Of a stretch of DNA of 64,000 nucleotides, positions 34,535-45,171 are shown one piece after another. The notes under the pieces were generated by a model. It did not search any database, was not told where the DNA came from, and worked only from the letters and a program-made list of their open reading frames with translations. How positions within the stretch are numbered: position 1 is the first letter of the stretch; each line of letters starts with the position of its first letter. The position numbers were made by a program, and so were the translations under genes. Source of the stretch: Owenia fusiformis (taxonomy: Eukaryota; Annelida; Polychaeta; Sabellida; Oweniidae); the NCBI GenBank assembly GCA_903813345.2, contig CAIIXF020000007.1:20757564-20821563 (forward strand). The letters run 5' to 3'.

Positions 34535-34855
34535 AGCAAGGATGGAAGGACGGAAGAAAGGAAGGAAGGGCGTACGGAAGGAAGGAAGAGTAAAGAACGA
34601 AGGAAGGAAGGAAGGAAGAAGGAAGGAAGGATGAAAGGAAAGAGGGAAGGAAATAAGGAAGGAAGTTAGGTAGGACTGAAGGAAGGAAGGTAGGAAGAAA
34701 GAAAGGAAATAAGGAAGTAAGAAAGGACGTGCGGAAGTAAGGTAGGGGGGAAAGAAGGACGTAGGGTAGGAGGGAAAGAAGGAATGAAGGAAGTAAGGAA
34801 GGAGAGAAGGAAGAAAATAAGGAAGGAAGAAAAGTAGGAAGGAAGGAAGCAAGCA
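34535..34855. repeat. Polypurine GGAA/GAAGG tract, about 320 bp
   Basis: The plus strand is almost entirely A and G with only scattered pyrimidines. Open frames on the minus strand (proline, serine, leucine rich) are repeat artefacts. The tract ends about 820 bp upstream of the copy 2 C1GALT1 start codon and could adopt a triplex structure. Confidence 0.92.
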
Positions 34856-34924
34856 ACCGTCACCTCAATCCACAACACAAATTCCGTTCACATTGAAATC
34901 AGCTAGTGTTTCTTTGGAATTTGG

Positions 34925-35320
34925 TTGTTGGTTCGATTTATTCACTGGGTTTGGGAGTTTGCTGTACTGGGATTTGGGGTTGTTTCTCAACTTACTCGAG
35001 CGATTGCTTATCCACTGGGTCGTTGGGTTGCACGTATGTGTATTGGGACATGTGATTGCCTAATAGCTGAAGTATGTTGTTGGTTATCCACTAGAATATG
35101 TGACTGGATCTTCCTTGGACAAAGGGATGTCTATCATTTCTGGAATGGGGGTGTTTATCCTTTGTGGCATATTGTTTCTTCCCGATTGTGTAAGCATCTG
35201 TGTATTCTGTTAGTATTTTCATCAGAAAATGTTCTTCCAAGGGAATGGGCTATGTTTCGTCAGATTTGTGAGGTTTTTGTTCAGGCCAGATCTCCAGATA
35301 TATCTCCCTGGGCACCTTGA
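34925..35320 (+). CDS. Unrecognised 131-codon open frame, Trp- and Cys-rich
   Basis: The frame encodes about nine Trp and eight Cys in 131 residues, with hydrophobic stretches near residues 1-25 and 90-100. I recognise no family. The DNA is G/T-biased on this strand, which favours TGG and TGT codons and could keep a chance frame open. It lies between the polypurine tract and the first exon of C1GALT1 copy 2, in the probable promoter region. It could be a small lineage-specific gene, an upstream exon or, as likely, a chance frame. Confidence 0.2.
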   Translation: MLVRFIHWVWEFAVLGFGVVSQLTRAIAYPLGRWVARMCIGTCDCLIAEVCCWLSTRICDWIFLGQRDVYHFWNGGVYPLWHIVSSRLCKHLCILLVFSSENVLPREWAMFRQICEVFVQARSPDISPWAP

Positions 35321-35675
35321 ATTCGATTTTTGATGGTGTTATTAGATCAGTGAATACATGCCATTTTCTTCATTCTTGTGACAATTATATGATATTTCCC
35401 CATTGCCCTCCGAGCCCTTGGAAAATATAATATCCTCATGATGAGTAAAAAACATATTCAATCCCTTCTCGTAAATAACCTCTGTATATTTGCAGTATAT
35501 AACAAGATGAACACGCTTTTAGCATTGATTACTATTTGGATGCCTTTTTGATACGCATGCGTATTCCAGAGTGCAAAAAAGCTTCCAGAAGTAGGGCCAG
35601 GGATCAGCCACGATCGGCAATGCTTGCTTGCACTGCTCAATTCTGCATGTAAATCGTTACTAACTGACTACTAAA

Positions 35676-35952
35676 ATGGTCAAACAGCATATTGAAGCAG
35701 TTTATTTAGTCATAGGGCTAACAGTTGGTTTAATAATTTCGTTCATAGGAGTAAACTTTGGAAATGTAGCGCTGCCACAATCACTTGCTAGAAATCATAG
35801 ACTTTCAGAAGCTGTAGAAGCGACACGATATACATTCCATAATGACACGCATTCTCAATTATCATTTCGGGATCCGCAATCTCATGAAGAGATCGATTCT
35901 ATCAAAGGACCAGATAAGCCACTTTCATTTGATGATGGACATCATCACCATG
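35676..35952 (+). CDS. C1GALT1: C1GALT1-like copy 2, first coding exon (cytoplasmic tail, anchor, stem)
   Basis: ATG in AAAATGG context opens 92 codons plus one base before a GTAAGA donor at 35953. Residues 9-28 (VYLVIGLTVGLIISFIGVNF) form a single hydrophobic segment after a short basic N-terminus, the signal anchor of a type II Golgi protein. A polar stem follows with an N-glycosylation sequon (NDT at 56) and a DDGHHHH run at the exon end. The leftover G combines with AC at the start of the next exon to give Asp, so the phase fits. Together the three exons total 1086 nt, or 361 residues, against 363 for the human enzyme. Direct similarity of this exon is weak, as expected for the stem; the call rests on topology, phase and total length. 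Confidence 0.85.
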
Positions 35953-36467
35953 GTAAGAATTTAATTTCTTTATAGTAAGAATGACAACGGTCAAAAATCA
36001 TGAAGTTGAGGAGAGCACAATGTTTTTGCAATTTGTTATATTTATAAAGGAATACTTATTTGCTGAGGGGACAGTACTGTTAAGTTACACTTTATATGAA
36101 GTCTCGTCTAATTTGCAGGACTTTTCTTTCAAGCTGATGTTGGGAAATGACGTAAAAATTTGGGAAATTGTAATTAGGTCCATGTGGAAGCTAATTGAAA
36201 GCAGGACAGTAATCCCCGGGTATCTGAAAATATTACATGCTCGCGTACAGGATCTCTTAAAAATGTGTAACTTAACCTCCCTATTATTTTAGAGTTACCG
36301 AAACGTCCTACCTACAGATGAATAGATGCAAAATTATATTAAGCGTTATGTTTGATTTCTTAGTTGTAAGAAGATCAATTTAATCGAGGCAAAAAGACAC
36401 TACTTAAAGTAAACCATGGTGTTGCTCAAAAGTGAATGATGGCAAAAATGGCATCATTCACAAAAAA

Positions 36468-36870
36468 TTGCCGATCTTTTGTAACAAAATTATTTTATTC
36501 AACTACTCTTACAGTGACATGGCTTTTTACAATGCAGGACACCTGAAATTATTTGTAAAGCTAGAAAATGTGCCAAAAGTGAATTTCGCGAGACAATAGG
36601 GGAGTTTTCTGTATTGATGTTGAACAAAAATAAGATAAAACGGGAATCCTATCGACAGAGGTTTTAAGCCGAATGGTCCAAAGGTGGATTTCGAGAGACA
36701 GAGGGACAAATCAATGTTAACTAAAATGGCTGAAAATAAAAAAACGGATATAATTTTTGACGATTTTTGTAACAAAATTATTTTACAGTGGCATGGCTTT
36801 TTACAAAGCGGGACACCTGAAATTATTTGTAAAGCTAGGTCATGGTATAGGATATAGTCATGTCTATAGA
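36468..36870 (+). repeat. Two diverged direct repeats in intron 1 of C1GALT1 copy 2
   Basis: TTTTGTAACAAAATTATTTT and GGACACCTGAAATTATTTGT blocks occur at 36478-36560 and again at 36764-36834, about 285 bp apart. No coding content. Confidence 0.75.
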
Positions 36871-36904
36871 CTGATCGATTTTAGGAAAAAAAATTGTTCT
36901 TACA

Positions 36905-37480
36905 GTTTTATTTATTTATTTATTTTATTTATCATAAAAACATATACAAAACATGTTACATGTCACAATCAGATTCTAAGACACCACAGAGGCATAAAAG
37001 AAGTATAATGTGCTACAAAAAATAATCTAAATAGAAAAAATGTAAGACTATATGCAATAAAGCTACTGTGGATTGAATTTGAAGCTAAATATAATGTTTT
37101 AAGAGTTCAGGTTTGGAATGCTTCTTAACATTTATTATTGATTCAGATTTTTAATGTTAACTTATCAGGTATTGTATTCCAGATAAAAGGGCCATAATAA
37201 TTGATTGAACTGCAAGCTGAGATATTTTTCAGTAGCTTTAATTCTGATATTGTTTAAAATTTATCATTGCTCTTTCTAGAATAAAAATGAACATTGCAGT
37301 ATTAAGTTTATTCACATCAAATATGTTGAGAATACCAAGATCCTTGAATAGGGAAGCTGAGTGGGTCTGTTGATTTTTGTTATATACAAGTCGAACAATA
37401 AGCAGTCTGTTTAGATTTGACTTTTAATTTTTGCCCCATATCAGAAATAGCAGTAATTAATATGAGAATAGATCATAAGT
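36905..37480 (-). pseudogene. Fossil non-LTR retrotransposon 3' end
   Basis: On the minus strand 37143-37218 reads YYGPFIWNTIPDKLTLKI, a match to the G-P-x-x-W-N-x-[IL]-P block at the C-terminus of many CR1/Jockey/RTE-like reverse transcriptase ORFs. The plus-strand TTTATTTATTTATTTTATTT at 36908 would be the A-rich tail. The rest is too decayed to read. Confidence 0.6.
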
Positions 37481-37889
37481 GAACTTAGGTTCATTATCAT
37501 TTGTAACACCAAAGAAGGACGTACTTTTATGTTTCCAATATTTGAACATCTGTTTTTGATCATGATTTTAAATTCAATTGTATTTCTCACAAAACAAAAT
37601 CAATTCAACAGATTTTTCAAACAAAAACAAGTGTTTTTGCTATCATTTGTCTGCCCTCTTTTTATAATCTGATATTATCGATCAGCTCCGCATGTTTTTG
37701 AGGAATCGAGATTTTAAATGATATTTTTCATTTTTTTCATCAGTTGCGAAGGATGTCAACAAAGTTGCCAGAACAAGGAGGAAAGTTAACTTTCATAGGT
37801 CGGATTTGGGGTACCAGGATGATAGGTTTTTAGAGCAATAGTGGAAATTGCAAAAACATTCCTGCGTTCTTCTAACATTATTTAATTTT

Positions 37890-39755
37890 TCTACGACCCT
37901 GTTACAAGTAAATAGGGTTCCTCAGAAAGAGGACAGTGAGGTTATTCCATATATCACTGGTGATACATAGGGTTTTGAGGTAAAACGAACACTCCGTATA
38001 CAGGGTGACACAAAAATGACACCCACCTCACGTTGCATAACTTGCTTGTCTAATCTTATGAGCGTTACAACATTTCGTCCTAATGTCGTCCATTCCTTTG
38101 CCACCCAGCTTTTGTTCATAAATTTATAAATACTTAAGTACTAATGGTTCTGGCTTGTACGTTCATGGAAATAAAGTCCATTCAATTAAACACAAAATAA
38201 TAGTTGTCATTATTTCAAAAACTATGTTACAAAAAGTGGGCGTCATTTTTTGCATTTTGCACGCATTTTGTAACGCTCATAAATGTGCATCTAGGTGAGC
38301 TAGTCATCTTAAACTTCTTGTTGAGTTGCAAAATGGAGTGCAATTTTAATGTGCAAAAAACAAGTCAGAATTTATTTAGACAAAAGAATTTATGAAATTA
38401 TATGTGGATCGGTGTCATTTTTTGATCCACGCGGTATAAAAGTAACATCTTACATCTTCTTTATAATATAAAACTGTTGCATGACATTACATTTAGTTTT
38501 TAAGTTTAAGATTACTATCTTATGTATAAAAGAACAATTTACAATCATCAATGCAAGGTATTTTTGACAATCATTTGATTAAACACGTAACGGGTCTTTT
38601 AAGGTACCCCATTTTATGGTTTCATGACACGTTTCAGTTAGAATATTAAGTTTTTATGAGGATTCACTCTCTAACATTCTCGCCCTTCCACACAATTCGA
38701 ATTCAAAATTCACATTCACACTGATATCTTTTTCATGTAGTGTAAATAAAATATAAAAACAAACATCAGTTTATAATCAATGATCACATTTTATTCAATA
38801 GTTTACTTGCACCTGTTGCATATGTTTTGTTTCGATACTTTTGAGCTCCTGTATGAAAAAATATATAAATATATACATATTCACATTTAAATTAATTCTG
38901 TGCAATAGAAGTTTTATGTCACTGAAGATGAATGCACTGTCAGCACTATCAATGGTATACTCTACCTTTAGTAATATAAGAGAAAAGTTCGAAAGGTCTT
39001 TGTCACAATATTTACCGATCCATCCACTCCCTCCAATACGCATGCGCAGCCCGATGTAAAAAATAAGGTCGTGGCATTGTTTTACATAGTAATAATTAGT
39101 GAAGTATGCAAAGTTTCATACGTTTTCAATTCCTTATTACCAAGTAAGATATCAGTTTTGGTTAGTTCATTTATTTTTATCGAAATAACTTTAGTACACC
39201 ATTCCTTACGACGATCCCGTATTTCTTTTACTAATTTACAGTTCAATAGTAGATGCTCCATGTTTTGTAATTCCTCACACCAAGGAAATCTACCAGATTC
39301 AATGATGTTCATTTTTTGTAATCCATCATTACATAAAGTTTATTCATGAGGATCTTGTACGGGAAAGACCATACTTTTGTTTCGAGTATTTCATTTCTGG
39401 CCAATCTGTAATATAATTTCATGTCATTTTCTGGAACTCCCACAGTGGGATTTTCATATTCTTTTTCTAATAGGCATTTGTTTTTGTTTTTTGCATTTGT
39501 AGATATTTTTATAATGTTAAATCTTATGCGTAGAGTTGTTTGTAGCATCTATATCTCTTTTATTCCTATTTTTCAATATACTGTTTCCATGAGTTTGGGA
39601 TGTCACGTATTATTATTTTAAAAAGTCAATTTTTTCTTCTGCTATATTTCCAATTGTTTTAAAGGAACTATCTCTGTTTAGAACGTCATCAATTTTGGAT
39701 ATCACAGCCAAATACAGGATATACCAATCTCCGAACAGAAATTGTCAACACTGGA
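37890..39755 (-). pseudogene. Fossil copy of the L1/Tx1-like LINE (C-terminal part and 3' UTR)
   Basis: Minus-strand frames at 39082-39548 match the C-terminus of the element at 22198-29334: DMKLYYRLARNEILETKVWS, then PYKILMNKL, then FPWCEELQNMEHLLLNCKLV with the same C-x2-C-x7-H-x4-C motif. The upstream part to about 39755 matches the NRD-SFKT region. The 3' UTR near 37920 shares CAGAAAG-GGACAGTG-GGTTATT with 22260. The copy is 5' truncated, has an internal deletion and a frameshift, and contains a nested element at 37996-38440. Confidence 0.85.
37996..38440. mobile_element. Miniature foldback element nested in the LINE fossil
   Basis: CAGGGTGACACAAAAATGAC on the left faces GTGTCATTTTTTGATCCACG on the right. 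Inner blocks GAGCGTTACAA and TTGTAACGCTC (about 38060 and 38267) also mirror. It is younger than the LINE copy it interrupts. Confidence 0.75.
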
Positions 39756-39894
39756 GGATGACAAAAGCGCGAAATTATATTTAAATCAAAAAGTATCCAT
39801 ATGAATGAAAATAAATATGTTTCACGTTCTTTATCTACTATTTTAGACCAATCAAAATACTTACTATTTTTAATATGTTTAATATGATTAGGTG

Positions 39895-40065
39895 ACCTGA
39901 AGTCAAGGTCAATGTTTTTGGGTCAAGGTCATCTCAAGGTTAAAGGTCAATATTTAAATGACGTTCTAAGGCACTTGAAGGATACTGTGACCCTTTGCAA
40001 CACATAATGAGGTGATCGGGGCCAGAGTCAATGCTAACGGGCCAAGGTCAAAGGTGAATATCTTG
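39895..40065 (+). repeat. Cluster of AAGGTCA half-site motifs
   Basis: GTCAAGGTCAATG, GGTCAAGGTCATC, TTAAAGGTCAA and CCAAGGTCAAAGGTG occur within about 150 bp. TCAAGGTCA is the extended half-site bound by monomeric nuclear receptors (SF-1/ERR type), but similar words are common in dispersed invertebrate repeats. It lies in intron 1 of C1GALT1 copy 2, about 600 bp before exon 2. Confidence 0.6.
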
Positions 40066-40084
40066 GTATTTGGCGTTTCTAGGC

Positions 40085-40440
40085 CGTTGATCAAATTCAA
40101 ATCAATTCAAGAAACAGTCAATGTCAAACGATTTCTACTCCTCCAATACTGGTGTGGCGTTGGTTGGAAGATCATGTTGGCACTCTTAGATGCCTTGAAT
40201 CTCAAATGTCATTTGGCTGACCAATATTCCAGGGTTTTCAGATCCTGTTGGAGTTCAAAAGTTTGGTTTAAATCTAGGTCAAAAGGAGCATACGCAGAGG
40301 TGCCACCTGAATATATAACGCATACCGATTTGAGGTTTTCATGGAGATTTTGTATGTTAAGAAAAAAACAAGAGAGGACCAAGAATAGATCTTTGAGGAA
40401 TTCCAATGTTAATAAAACTATTTTTAAAAATTCAGATTAA
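40085..40440 (-). pseudogene. Fossil reverse-transcriptase fragment (CR1/Jockey-like)
   Basis: The minus strand reads GIPQRSILGPLLFFLNIQNL, then VCVIYSGGTSAYA where YADDTS is expected, then LQQDLKTLEYWSAK, a stop in place of Trp, and HLRFKASKSANMIF. The order and spacing match the RT fragment at 58110-59656. The catalytic Asp pair is lost. The antisense plus-strand 142-codon frame here is a shadow of this fossil. Confidence 0.8.
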
Positions 40441-40657
40441 AAAGTTTGCAATGTCAAGATCAATACATGCTTTTGATTTGGCCATAATTCGAGTAGGCTC
40501 ATGAACAATTTATTTCCCATAAGAATTTCTTTCTCCCCTTTTGAATCTGACATTCCATTTGGCCAACCATTAAATGAACCCCTTCAATCACAAGTTAAAC
40601 CTGTCCCTCGTGATGTACTCTTACAATGTTAACCTGTTTAAATGTATGGTTTTTCAG

Positions 40658-41319
40658 ACAACATCACTTCAGCAGAGACGCTATATAAAACAGTACGTGT
40701 ACTTTGCTGGATCATGACTAGTCCACAGAACCTGAAAAAGAAGGCTCAACATGTCAGGGCCACCTGGGCAAAGCGCTGTAATATCGTTATCTTCATAAGC
40801 TCTGAGACAAATAAAGATTTCCCAACCGTGGGGGTTAATACAACTGAAGGCAGGGAACATTTAACTGCTAAAACAATGCAGTCATTCAAATACTGCTGGG
40901 ATAACTATAGGGACCAAGCTGATTGGTTCCTCAAAGCTGACGATGATACATATGTCATTGTAGAAAATTTGAGATATTTACTATCAGCTTACAAACCAAC
41001 AGATCCTATATTCTTTGGACATAAGTTTAAAGTAAATGTGAAACAGGGTTATTTCAGTGGTGGGGGCGGTTATGTATTATCTCATGAGGCCTTAAAAAGA
41101 TATGCTGAGAAAGGAGTGAAAGATCCTGTACATTGCCAACCCGATGGAGGGGCAGAGGATATAGAGATGGGAAGGTGCATGGAGCATCTGGGGGTCACCG
41201 CAGGAGATTCAAGGGATGCTTTAGGACGTAGTCGCTTTCATTGTTTCAGTCTTCGAACTCATCTTGATAGTTTATACCCTCAATGGTTTTACCATCACGA
41301 TGCAAATGGGGCTAAGGGC
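40658..41319 (+). CDS. C1GALT1: C1GALT1-like copy 2, catalytic exon
   Basis: The exon runs from the TTTTTCAG acceptor (AG at 40656-40657) to a GTAAGT donor at 41320 and encodes residues 93-313. It opens with VRVLCWIMTSPQNLKKKAQH and RATWAKRC, the start of the T-synthase catalytic domain, then has SSETNKDFPTVGVNTTEGRE and KADDDTYVIVENLR with the DxD motif at 187-189. KQGYFSGGGGYVLSHEALKR, the EDIEMGRCME block and AGDSRDALGRSRFHCF follow. Two further N-glycosylation sequons are present (94, 153). Relative to copy 1 the differences concentrate near the exon end (copy 2 SLRTHLDSLYPQWFYHHDANG), while long stretches before it are identical. Expected role: Golgi core-1 O-glycan synthesis from UDP-galactose. 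Confidence 0.97.
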
Positions 41320-41501
41320 GTAAGTAGATGTTTTTTTCTAATCTGTAACAAACTAGGTATGTTCAAATGTGACACAAATATTTTTGACCCACTTTCGACT
41401 TCCTGTCAGCCATTTTGAAGTGTTATATTTTTCTTCTAAAGAAAAGGTGCTTAAATATTGAATAAAATAGAGTGAAATCGAATTGTAATGCGTGATTGTA
41501 G

Positions 41502-41648
41502 GGTCCAGGGAGCATCAGCGACTATGCTATTTCATTCCACTATGTCGACCCAAAAATGATGTATCATTTAGAATTCTACACGTATCACCTTCGTCCATAT
41601 GGCATCATCACTGGCACCCAGAACCTCAATGCAAAACCAAAAGTCTGA
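41502..41648 (+). CDS. C1GALT1: C1GALT1-like copy 2, terminal coding exon
   Basis: This 147-nt exon after a 182-nt intron encodes residues 314-361 and a TGA stop. It starts [17 protein letters not shown] and includes YHLRPYG. The vertebrate Cys-Cys is replaced by Ser-Ile. It differs from 779-925 at two bases that I can see (one synonymous, one giving Ser for Asn). Confidence 0.96.
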   Translation, partial: GPGSISDYAISFHYVDPKMMYHLEFYTYHLRPYGIITGTQNLNAKPKV

Positions 41649-41965
41649 ATATTCTAATGGCGTCTGAAGCATTAGACCTGCTCAAGAACAATTGCAACGT
41701 CGAATATTAGTATTGGACCCCCTCACATATGTCGGGTGTTTAGGGAGATGGGTCACACGTGTTTGATGGTAGGCTACTAAGCAGGATTCATTCAACATAT
41801 AAGAATAATACTTGGATAGAGGAATATGAGGGCCCATCTAGAGAATTTTGTTAAGGACAATAGTACAAATGTATGATGTAGCAACCAACTTACCTTTCAA
41901 AAACCTACTACCCATAATCAAGCAATAGAAACTCGGAGAACTTCTATACCTAGATATAGGAACTG
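41649..41965 (+). repeat. Downstream flank shared with C1GALT1 copy 1
   Basis: Aligns with 926-1345 with many substitutions and indels, far more than the preceding exon shows. The duplication therefore predates the near identity of the last exon. Confidence 0.6.
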
Positions 41966-42008
41966 ATATATATCTGGCCACAACCTAAGTAGTGAATGGA
42001 GACTTCAT

Positions 42009-42494
42009 CCCAGTCACATTTCCTACGGCGACCTTGCGGTCTATCATTTCTGCGGCCAGTAGCTTTTCTGCGCTCGCCGCAGAATTTCTGCGCTCTCATA
42101 CTTTTGCAGTCACATTTTCCACGGCAGCCGCACGGTGAATTTTAAATTTATATTGATAAATATTAGTTTTTTTCATTTTATTTACATCAGGACCATTTAA
42201 AAATGTTATTCAAAGTGCTAGGAGATTTTATCAAATGAAAAGTGATCGTGAAACATTGACAAATAATGATTCAATCTTGTTGAGCCAGTTGATTTCTACG
42301 GGGACCTCAGAAATGAACAAATATTATAACTCCGAGTTATAATTTCTACGCCTTCCCTGCGGCGTGTAAAAATCTGCATACGCCGCACGGAGGCCGCAAG
42401 GCGAGCGTAGCTTTTTCGACGCTCGCCGCAGAAATTCACCGATTTAATTGTTCTGCGGTCGACTTGCGGCCGCCGTGCGACAAATGTGACTGGG
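42009..42494. repeat. GC/CpG-rich foldback element with CCCAGTCACATTT ends
   Basis: CCCAGTCACATTT at the left faces AAATGTGACTGGG at the right. Subterminal CTGCGCTCGCCGCAGAA-type words occur in both orientations, and a second GCAGTCACATTT lies at 42106. The arms are much richer in GC and CpG than the surrounding DNA; the middle is AT-rich. Confidence 0.85.
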
Positions 42495-42814
42495 GTGTTA
42501 GGTTCTAGGTAAATAACGAGCGGGAATATATACTGTATCTAGGGATCTATCACTGAGGAGCGGGGCGGGATGGAAACACCCTGTTACTAAACTTCAATAA
42601 TAAACCAATGTTGATTGTCTAACCAGGTTAAAAGGAAGAATTTATTATGATTTAGATGTCATTGTACGGATTGGTTTCTATGAGAAATAAAATTTTGAAA
42701 TACATTTTTCTTAATTTTTTGACAAAAAACATGTGAGGATGAATGCTATACAGTATATGCATTAGTATGAATCGTGACTTATAAAAGATATGTGTGAACT
42801 CAAAAGTTAGTTTT

Positions 42815-42960
42815 GAATAAATTCACGATTTTTTGAATAAAAAGCCCTTCAAAAACCACTCTTTGAAATTAAAAAAAGTTTCACATCACACTTTGATAAC
42901 ATTGGGTAAGGCTACAATTTAAGCCAAAGTGGTTTAAACTTTATAAAGGGGATTAAGAAT
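42815..42960 (+). repeat. Interspersed repeat shared with the palindrome arms
   Basis: TTGAATAAATTCACGATTTT, AACATTGGGTAAGGCTACAA and AAGTGGTTTAAACTTTATA match 8535-8665 in the left arm (and its mirror in the right arm). Confidence 0.75.
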
Positions 42961-43625
42961 AATTTTGTACTGCGTCAAAAACTATTTGAACGGTGTCAAA
43001 AAATGATTTTGCACAATCAATCGAAGCAACGGGTAATCATTTGCGAAAAAGGGAAAAGAACTCGATTTTCATAATATCAACTTCCTGGGATAGTGAATAG
43101 ACTTACACATACCACCACCACCACGGGACAGAAGCTGTTCTTGTGTAAATTAGTATAACTGGTCCTCGGAATCCGAGTTTTACCGGTCTTGAACATCTGC
43201 TTCATCTTGAAAGAGATGGTCATTTAAAAATGGAATATAAAGATAGATATATGCATCAGACATTGAATTGTAGAAAGTATACGTCAAACTGGATCAATTA
43301 AATCACAGTTGATGGAAACCCATGTCTGGCGTTCTATAGATTTCTCTTTCCTGAGAGAATCCGCGTATATATATATAACTTTTATTGACATCTTGTATCA
43401 TAACATGATTACATTAGTCATAACTATGAAAAAAAACAACTAAATATCTAAACTACAAATACTAACTAAGGCAAAAGTACAAAAATATATACGAGATATA
43501 CAAAAACCCCAAATAAAGGTAGTATAAAAGGCCATGGATCTGATTGTAGCACAGGGCTAAATCAATTAAACTGTTGACAACGAACGCAATAGGTTTAGTT
43601 ATATGATATATATTGTACTAGTATT

Positions 43626-44320
43626 TGACAAAGGATAGGTATCGGTATGGAGAACTGAATTCAACAATGTTTTTCTCTTAAACCAATCATTGAAAACATT
43701 CTGTAAAAAAACATGTAATTTTGATTTTATATAACTGTTTTTGTTAACATTTTTTGTTTTTTAGTGCAATTGTTTTTGCTCCTTTCTACCAATTCTTGAG
43801 AATGAAATAAAATGTCTTTCCGAACCTTGTTGGAACAAAATAGCATATACAACATGTTTTTAGACCTCTCCATATTAAAGTTGTACAAAGGAATTTTTGG
43901 TTGATTTTAAAAAAAGTATTCAAAAAATTAAAACAAAATCCACCCAAAATAGATAAAAATCAAGAAAAACCTTTTATTTCATTAACAAGATACTTTTTTA
44001 AAATCAACCAACATTTCCTTTGTACAATTACAATATTGAGAGACCTAAACAACTGTGTTTATGTCGTTTTGTTCCAATGAGGTTCGGAAAGATGTTTCAT
44101 TTTATTCTGGAAACATGATACCAAGAACAAAACAAGTGTTTGATGTGTTTTTTAAAACAATATAGATGAAAGTATATATATCTATTTCAAATTATATTGT
44201 TATCATTCAAAAGATGGCCATTAAACTGACAATTTGTTAGATTTTCAGAAATTTTTGATGACTGGTTTAAGAGAAACGTGTGTTCAAAAAGTTCGCCATA
44301 TCGATACCCATTCTTTACAA
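43626..44320. repeat. Foldback element of about 690 bp, almost entirely palindromic
   Basis: Left-arm blocks GGTATCGGTATGG, TTTCTCTTAAACCAATCAT, GACCTCTCCATATT and GATTTTAAAAAAAGTAT all have mirrored counterparts in 43985-44320. The spacer is short (about 60 bp). The arms are diverged, so it is old. Confidence 0.85.
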
Positions 44321-44429
44321 AAATACGTTTTGCTGTACAAAAAACTGATTGAAAAAGCTGGTCAATGAATTACGACTTCAACTCCATATAAACAAGTATT
44401 TATTTGGTAATGACCTCGATAACTCATTG

Positions 44430-44600
44430 GTCGGTATCAAACGAAGGTAACGGCCGTCGCCTTCGTATCAAAGATGGCGGACGGGAAGTGTCGATTTCGA
44501 TATTTTTAGTTTTCATCGAATTAAACTACTTTATAGTTGACGCAATGCTTTGATATTTGAACTTAACCCGACTTATATGACACTTGATGACATGGAAACT
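44430..44600 (+). repeat. Second copy of the GATGGCGGACGG repeat
   Basis: Matches 30600-30760: GTATCAAACGAAGGTAACGG, AAGATGGCGGACGG and TCGAATTAAACTACTTTATA are shared in order. AAGGTAACGGCCGTCGCCTT is itself close to palindromic. No coding content. Confidence 0.75.
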
Positions 44601-45031
44601 CTGAAAACGCTAAAAACGTCGTGCAAAACCTCTCTAATAGCTTGTTTTTTCAAATCAAGATAAAGATGTAAGTGATGTGTGTGTACACGTTGATAAACAT
44701 TAATTCTTTCCATTCACTCCTAGTAACATGCGTTTAACTTCATAGATAAAAAGAATTAATTTTCGATATAACAAGGAATTAATGTTTGAATATACGCTAA
44801 ATACCGTATTGGTCAAACAAGAGAATTAGAAGAATTGCATCTACCTTACCTTTTGTTTAACACCATTTGTAACAGATTTGTACAATCGATGTACTTGATT
44901 ATATCATTGGAATTTCCACCCAACTTATGAAATTTGAACTAAACATTGAGTTGTTTAATAATCATGATAATACATCTCTTAAATTCCAATGCCATGGTCA
45001 ATGTACAGTTCAGTTGGTCGCAACGCTATAA

Positions 45032-45171
45032 GTTATTGAATGATTTGAAGTACAATAAAGGATATATTCTGCTCGAGAGATTCCGTATAGGAACGAGACG
45101 AATGCGAGTGCCAATACAGAATATCGAGACAGAATATATATCCTGTATTGCACTTCAAATCATTCAATAAC
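45032..45171. repeat. Foldback with GTTATTGAATGATTTGAAGT arms
   Basis: GTTATTGAATGATTTGAAGT (45032-45051) is perfectly mirrored at 45152-45171, with ATATATTCTG / CAGAATATAT inside. The loop has GAACGAGACGAATGCGAG. The form resembles the other AT-arm, GC-loop foldbacks of this window. Confidence 0.9.

Noticed and set aside
34413-34878. Pro/Ser/Leu-rich ORFs on the minus strand
   Set aside because: They read through the GGAA polypurine tract; composition follows directly from the repeat.
40012-40440. 142-codon plus-strand ORF
   Set aside because: It is the antisense of a decayed reverse-transcriptase fragment read on the minus strand.
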